Source of the DNA: UBA1127 sp965116355
Lineage (GTDB): Bacteria > Chloroflexota > Dehalococcoidia > Lucifugimonadales > UBA1127
Direction: 5' to 3'
NCBI GenBank assembly: GCA_965116355.1
Contig: OZ220679.1
Location: 2,418,001 to 2,482,000 of the forward strand
DNA: 64,000 bases
The position numbers were made by a program, and so were the translations under genes. The stretch's first letter is position 1; each line of letters starts with the position of its first letter. The notes below the pieces were generated by a model that made no database searches, was not told the DNA's origin, and was given only the letters and a program-made list of their open reading frames with translations. Below, in pieces: positions 62,113-64,000 of the stretch.

Positions 62113-62990
62113 CCGCGGTCTTCCCTTGCGTCCTGACTCATGGAATCGACAATCCGGCGGGCCACGTCGGAGGCCGAGGGAGCGCCGTCGGTGTCGAGCT
62201 CCAGCGAACCCAGCCAGCGCATGCGCTCGTAGGCGGCGCGGTGGATGCCGCCATCGAAGCCGAGGGCGTCGAGCATTCTGGCGATCTCCGGCATCTCCTC
62301 GGCCCGGCGGTAGGCGCGCTTGGGGTTGCCGGTCACGAAACGGTCGACGAACTGCAGCACGCCCGCCATGGAGCGCGTGTACTGGGCCATGACGGTGTCG
62401 GCGACGCCGAGGGCCTCGGCGGCAAGCAGGATGTCGAGGGCAAGAGTGGAGACGCCCTTGGTCATGCCGGCGTGGCAGAGCTTGGCGCCGGACGCCTGCC
62501 CAACGACGGGGCCCAGCAGCACGGTATTGATGCCGTACTCGCGGAGGGCGGCGACCTCCTCTGCGCGCGGGCCCGACAGGTAGAAGCTCGCGGAGCCGAG
62601 GTTGCCGGGGCCTCCAACGATGCCGCCGTCGACGATGTCCATGACGTCAGCGGCCTCATCAGCGATGGCCTGAACGGTCACGGGGGCTATGGCGTTGAAC
62701 TCGCCAAAGAGCACGCGCTTCCCGGATCGGCGGGCTGCGTTGGCGACCTCGGTGGCGACGGTGGGGGCGGTGTCGGAGGCGAGGACGGAGAGGACGAGGT
62801 CCGACTGCCGAACCACCTCATCCAGGGAGCCGAGGTCTTGGACCCCAGCTGCCTGGGCCCGGGCGCATGTCGCCTCGCTGCGGCCCTCGAACGTCGACAC
62901 GACGCGGGTGTGGGCGGCGAGGGTGCGGGCGATGGCGCTGCCCATCTCGCCGATGCCGAGGAGGCCTATCGTGTCAAAGCTCATGGTCAT
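62109..62990 (-). CDS. NAD(P)-dependent oxidoreductase, 6-phosphogluconate/3-hydroxyisobutyrate dehydrogenase-like
   Basis: 293 residues. Rossmann motif TIGLLGIGEMGSAIARTL, catalytic region VDGGIVGGPGNLGSASFYLS, Lys in GAKLCHAGMTKG, and a C-terminal DUF1932-like helical domain (RAYRRAEEMPEIARMLDALG). The substrate is not determined. The alpha/beta hydrolase gene is upstream and overlaps its start by 17 bases, so both are probably one unit. Confidence 0.85.
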   Translation of the reverse strand: MTMSFDTIGLLGIGEMGSAIARTLAAHTRVVSTFEGRSEATCARAQAAGVQDLGSLDEVVRQSDLVLSVLASDTAPTVATEVANAARRSGKRVLFGEFNAIAPVTVQAIADEAADVMDIVDGGIVGGPGNLGSASFYLSGPRAEEVAALREYGINTVLLGPVVGQASGAKLCHAGMTKGVSTLALDILLAAEALGVADTVMAQYTRSMAGVLQFVDRFVTGNPKRAYRRAEEMPEIARMLDALGFDGGIHRAAYERMRWLGSLELDTDGAPSASDVARRIVDSMSQDAREDRG

Positions 62991-63840
62991 CTCCTCCGTT
63001 GGGTGAAGGCTCTCTCTTCAGGAACGCGGAGACCTCGGCGTTGAAGCGCTCAGCCTCCTCCATGTGCGGCCAATGGCCCACGTTGGGGAAGTAGAGAAGC
63101 CGCGACCCGGGCGCGGCCTCCGCGGCAGCATGGGCGTGGCGGGATGGGAAGACGGGGTCGAGGGCGCCCCAGACGACCATCAGGGGCATCTGCAGGTCCC
63201 GCAGCCGGTGCAGCAGTCTGTACTTGGGCTTCATGCCGAAGATGTTCACACCCTCACGGAGCGACTTCAGCACGGCTTCGCGGCCTCCGGGAAGGGACCG
63301 GGTGCGCACGAGCGCCTGGAACAGGGCTTCGGGGTACTCCCGGCGCGGGCCGAAGACCAGCTTCATCATGACTCGGGCGCTGCGGTGCGTCGGCCCCTCG
63401 AGCAGCTCGCCGAGGAAGGGCAACGACATAACGCGCAGGTAGCCGGCGATTTCGCGGCCGAAGCCGGCCGAGTTGATGAGGACCAAGTGCGAGACGCGCT
63501 CGGGAGTGTGCAGTGCGCCGAGCAGCGCGATTAGGCCGCCCATCGAGCTTCCGCAGAGGGCGGCAGACTGAATGCCGACCTCGTCCATGAACCCGAAAAT
63601 CAGGTCGATGCCGGCTTCCGTGGTGTAGTTGACGCCGATCTTGACGCTGTCGCCGTGACCGGGGATGTCGGGCGCGTAGACGGTGAAGTCTTGCGACAGC
63701 GGCCCGATGTTGTCCTGCCAGGTGACGCTCGACGCGCCGAGGCCGTGGAGGAAGATGATGGGCGGCCCCTCTCCGGCGACGGCGTAGTGAATATCCAACC
63801 CGCCAACCATTGTGCGCTCATAGCGAACAGCGGATACCAT
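62974..63840 (-). CDS. alpha/beta hydrolase
   Basis: 288 residues. FLHGLGASSVTWQDNIGPLS carries the oxyanion HG, the nucleophile is Ser in LCGSSMGGLIALLGA, Asp near GALDPVFPSRHA and His in FPNVGHWPHMEEAE. This is the esterase/C-C hydrolase fold (MhpC-like), no lid features to fix a substrate. Start ATG 63840. Linked to the dehydrogenase gene by overlap, which hints at a small catabolic pair with the neighbouring MFS transporter. Confidence 0.88.
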   Translation of the reverse strand: MVSAVRYERTMVGGLDIHYAVAGEGPPIIFLHGLGASSVTWQDNIGPLSQDFTVYAPDIPGHGDSVKIGVNYTTEAGIDLIFGFMDEVGIQSAALCGSSMGGLIALLGALHTPERVSHLVLINSAGFGREIAGYLRVMSLPFLGELLEGPTHRSARVMMKLVFGPRREYPEALFQALVRTRSLPGGREAVLKSLREGVNIFGMKPKYRLLHRLRDLQMPLMVVWGALDPVFPSRHAHAAAEAAPGSRLLYFPNVGHWPHMEEAERFNAEVSAFLKREPSPNGGDDHEL

Positions 63841-63951
63841 CGGCCTCGCTCGTTCAGAGGGAATCGGGAGCCGCTCTATCGGGGCCTGGGGGACGATGAG
63901 GGAATGGGAGGGCGGCGGCAGTTATAGTATAGCAGCCCGGAAGCGCCATAC

Positions 63952-64000
63952 ATGAACATGAACGTCAGGATTACCGCGCCATACCCTGAGACGTCGGACA
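63952..64000 (+). CDS. possible start of a gene running off the window
   Basis: ATG 63952 opens a frame MNMNVRITAPYPETSD to the end of the window, with a TATAGT at 63923-63928 as possible -10 but no ribosome site. Too short to identify; it may be nothing. Confidence 0.25.
   Translation, partial: MNMNVRITAPYPETSD

Overview
The window is a high-GC bacterial chromosome segment carrying mostly housekeeping genes on both strands. Gene content points to Chloroflexota, probably a Dehalococcoidia/SAR202-like lineage. The grounds are a short EF-Ts, an S2 with a long acidic tail, a CcmABC/CcmD-like cluster, a pyrophosphate-type phosphofructokinase, a DUF3179 lipoprotein and a cytoplasmic reductive-dehalogenase-like Fe-S protein. 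This is inference: no rRNA is present to fix the taxonomy.

Left part (1-21.4 kb). A long minus-strand operon runs rpsB-tsf-pyrH-frr-uppS-cdsA-dxr-rseP-ispG, joining translation, UMP kinase, undecaprenyl-PP and phospholipid synthesis, site-2 protease and the MEP isoprenoid pathway. It has a recognisable promoter. Upstream lie pepA, a PPi-type pfk, gltX, a lipoprotein gene, lipA, a polyprenyl synthase, metG and speD-speE. Interspersed are four toxin-antitoxin loci: PIN/AbrB at 7.9-8.6 kb, a frameshifted HigB with intact HigA at 10.3-10.9 kb, HigBA at 15.6-16.3 kb and RelB/YafQ at 19.4-20.0 kb. Three of them have a palindrome at the promoter or start.

Middle part (21.6-40.9 kb). Cytochrome c maturation genes (ccmA, ccmB, ccmC and a CcmD-like gene), a GNAT enzyme, ilvA, a Rieske protein, selA, a MetE-like protein, rarA, a GreA factor fused to an integrase-like N-terminal domain, an AsnC ligand domain, an M42 and an S9 peptidase, and leuS behind a T-box leader. 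An ArsP/DUF318-type permease follows.

Right part (41.3-64 kb). The nusA-ylxR-infB-rbfA-truB operon has a promoter and a compact hairpin-terminator in its leader. Next come the reductive-dehalogenase-like gene, a GT2 glycosyltransferase, galE, an RNase II-family gene, a cupin and a DUF3179 lipoprotein. A tRNA-Thr/Tyr/Thr-tuf-rpmG-secE-nusG-rplK-rplA-(L10 leader)-rplJ-rplL block follows, closely matching the classic tRNA-tufB/secE/nusG/rpl order. The window ends with radC, an MFS transporter, a 3-hydroxyisobutyrate-dehydrogenase-like enzyme and an alpha/beta hydrolase.

Many intergenic gaps contain short palindromic REP-like repeats of at least five sequence types. One copy, beside nusG, is flanked by a 22-bp near-perfect direct repeat of the nusG 3' end, as expected of an inserted element. 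The observations most worth following are the PIN/AbrB operator/hairpin, the GreA fusion, the RdhA-like protein, the nusG-flanking element and the frameshifted toxin.
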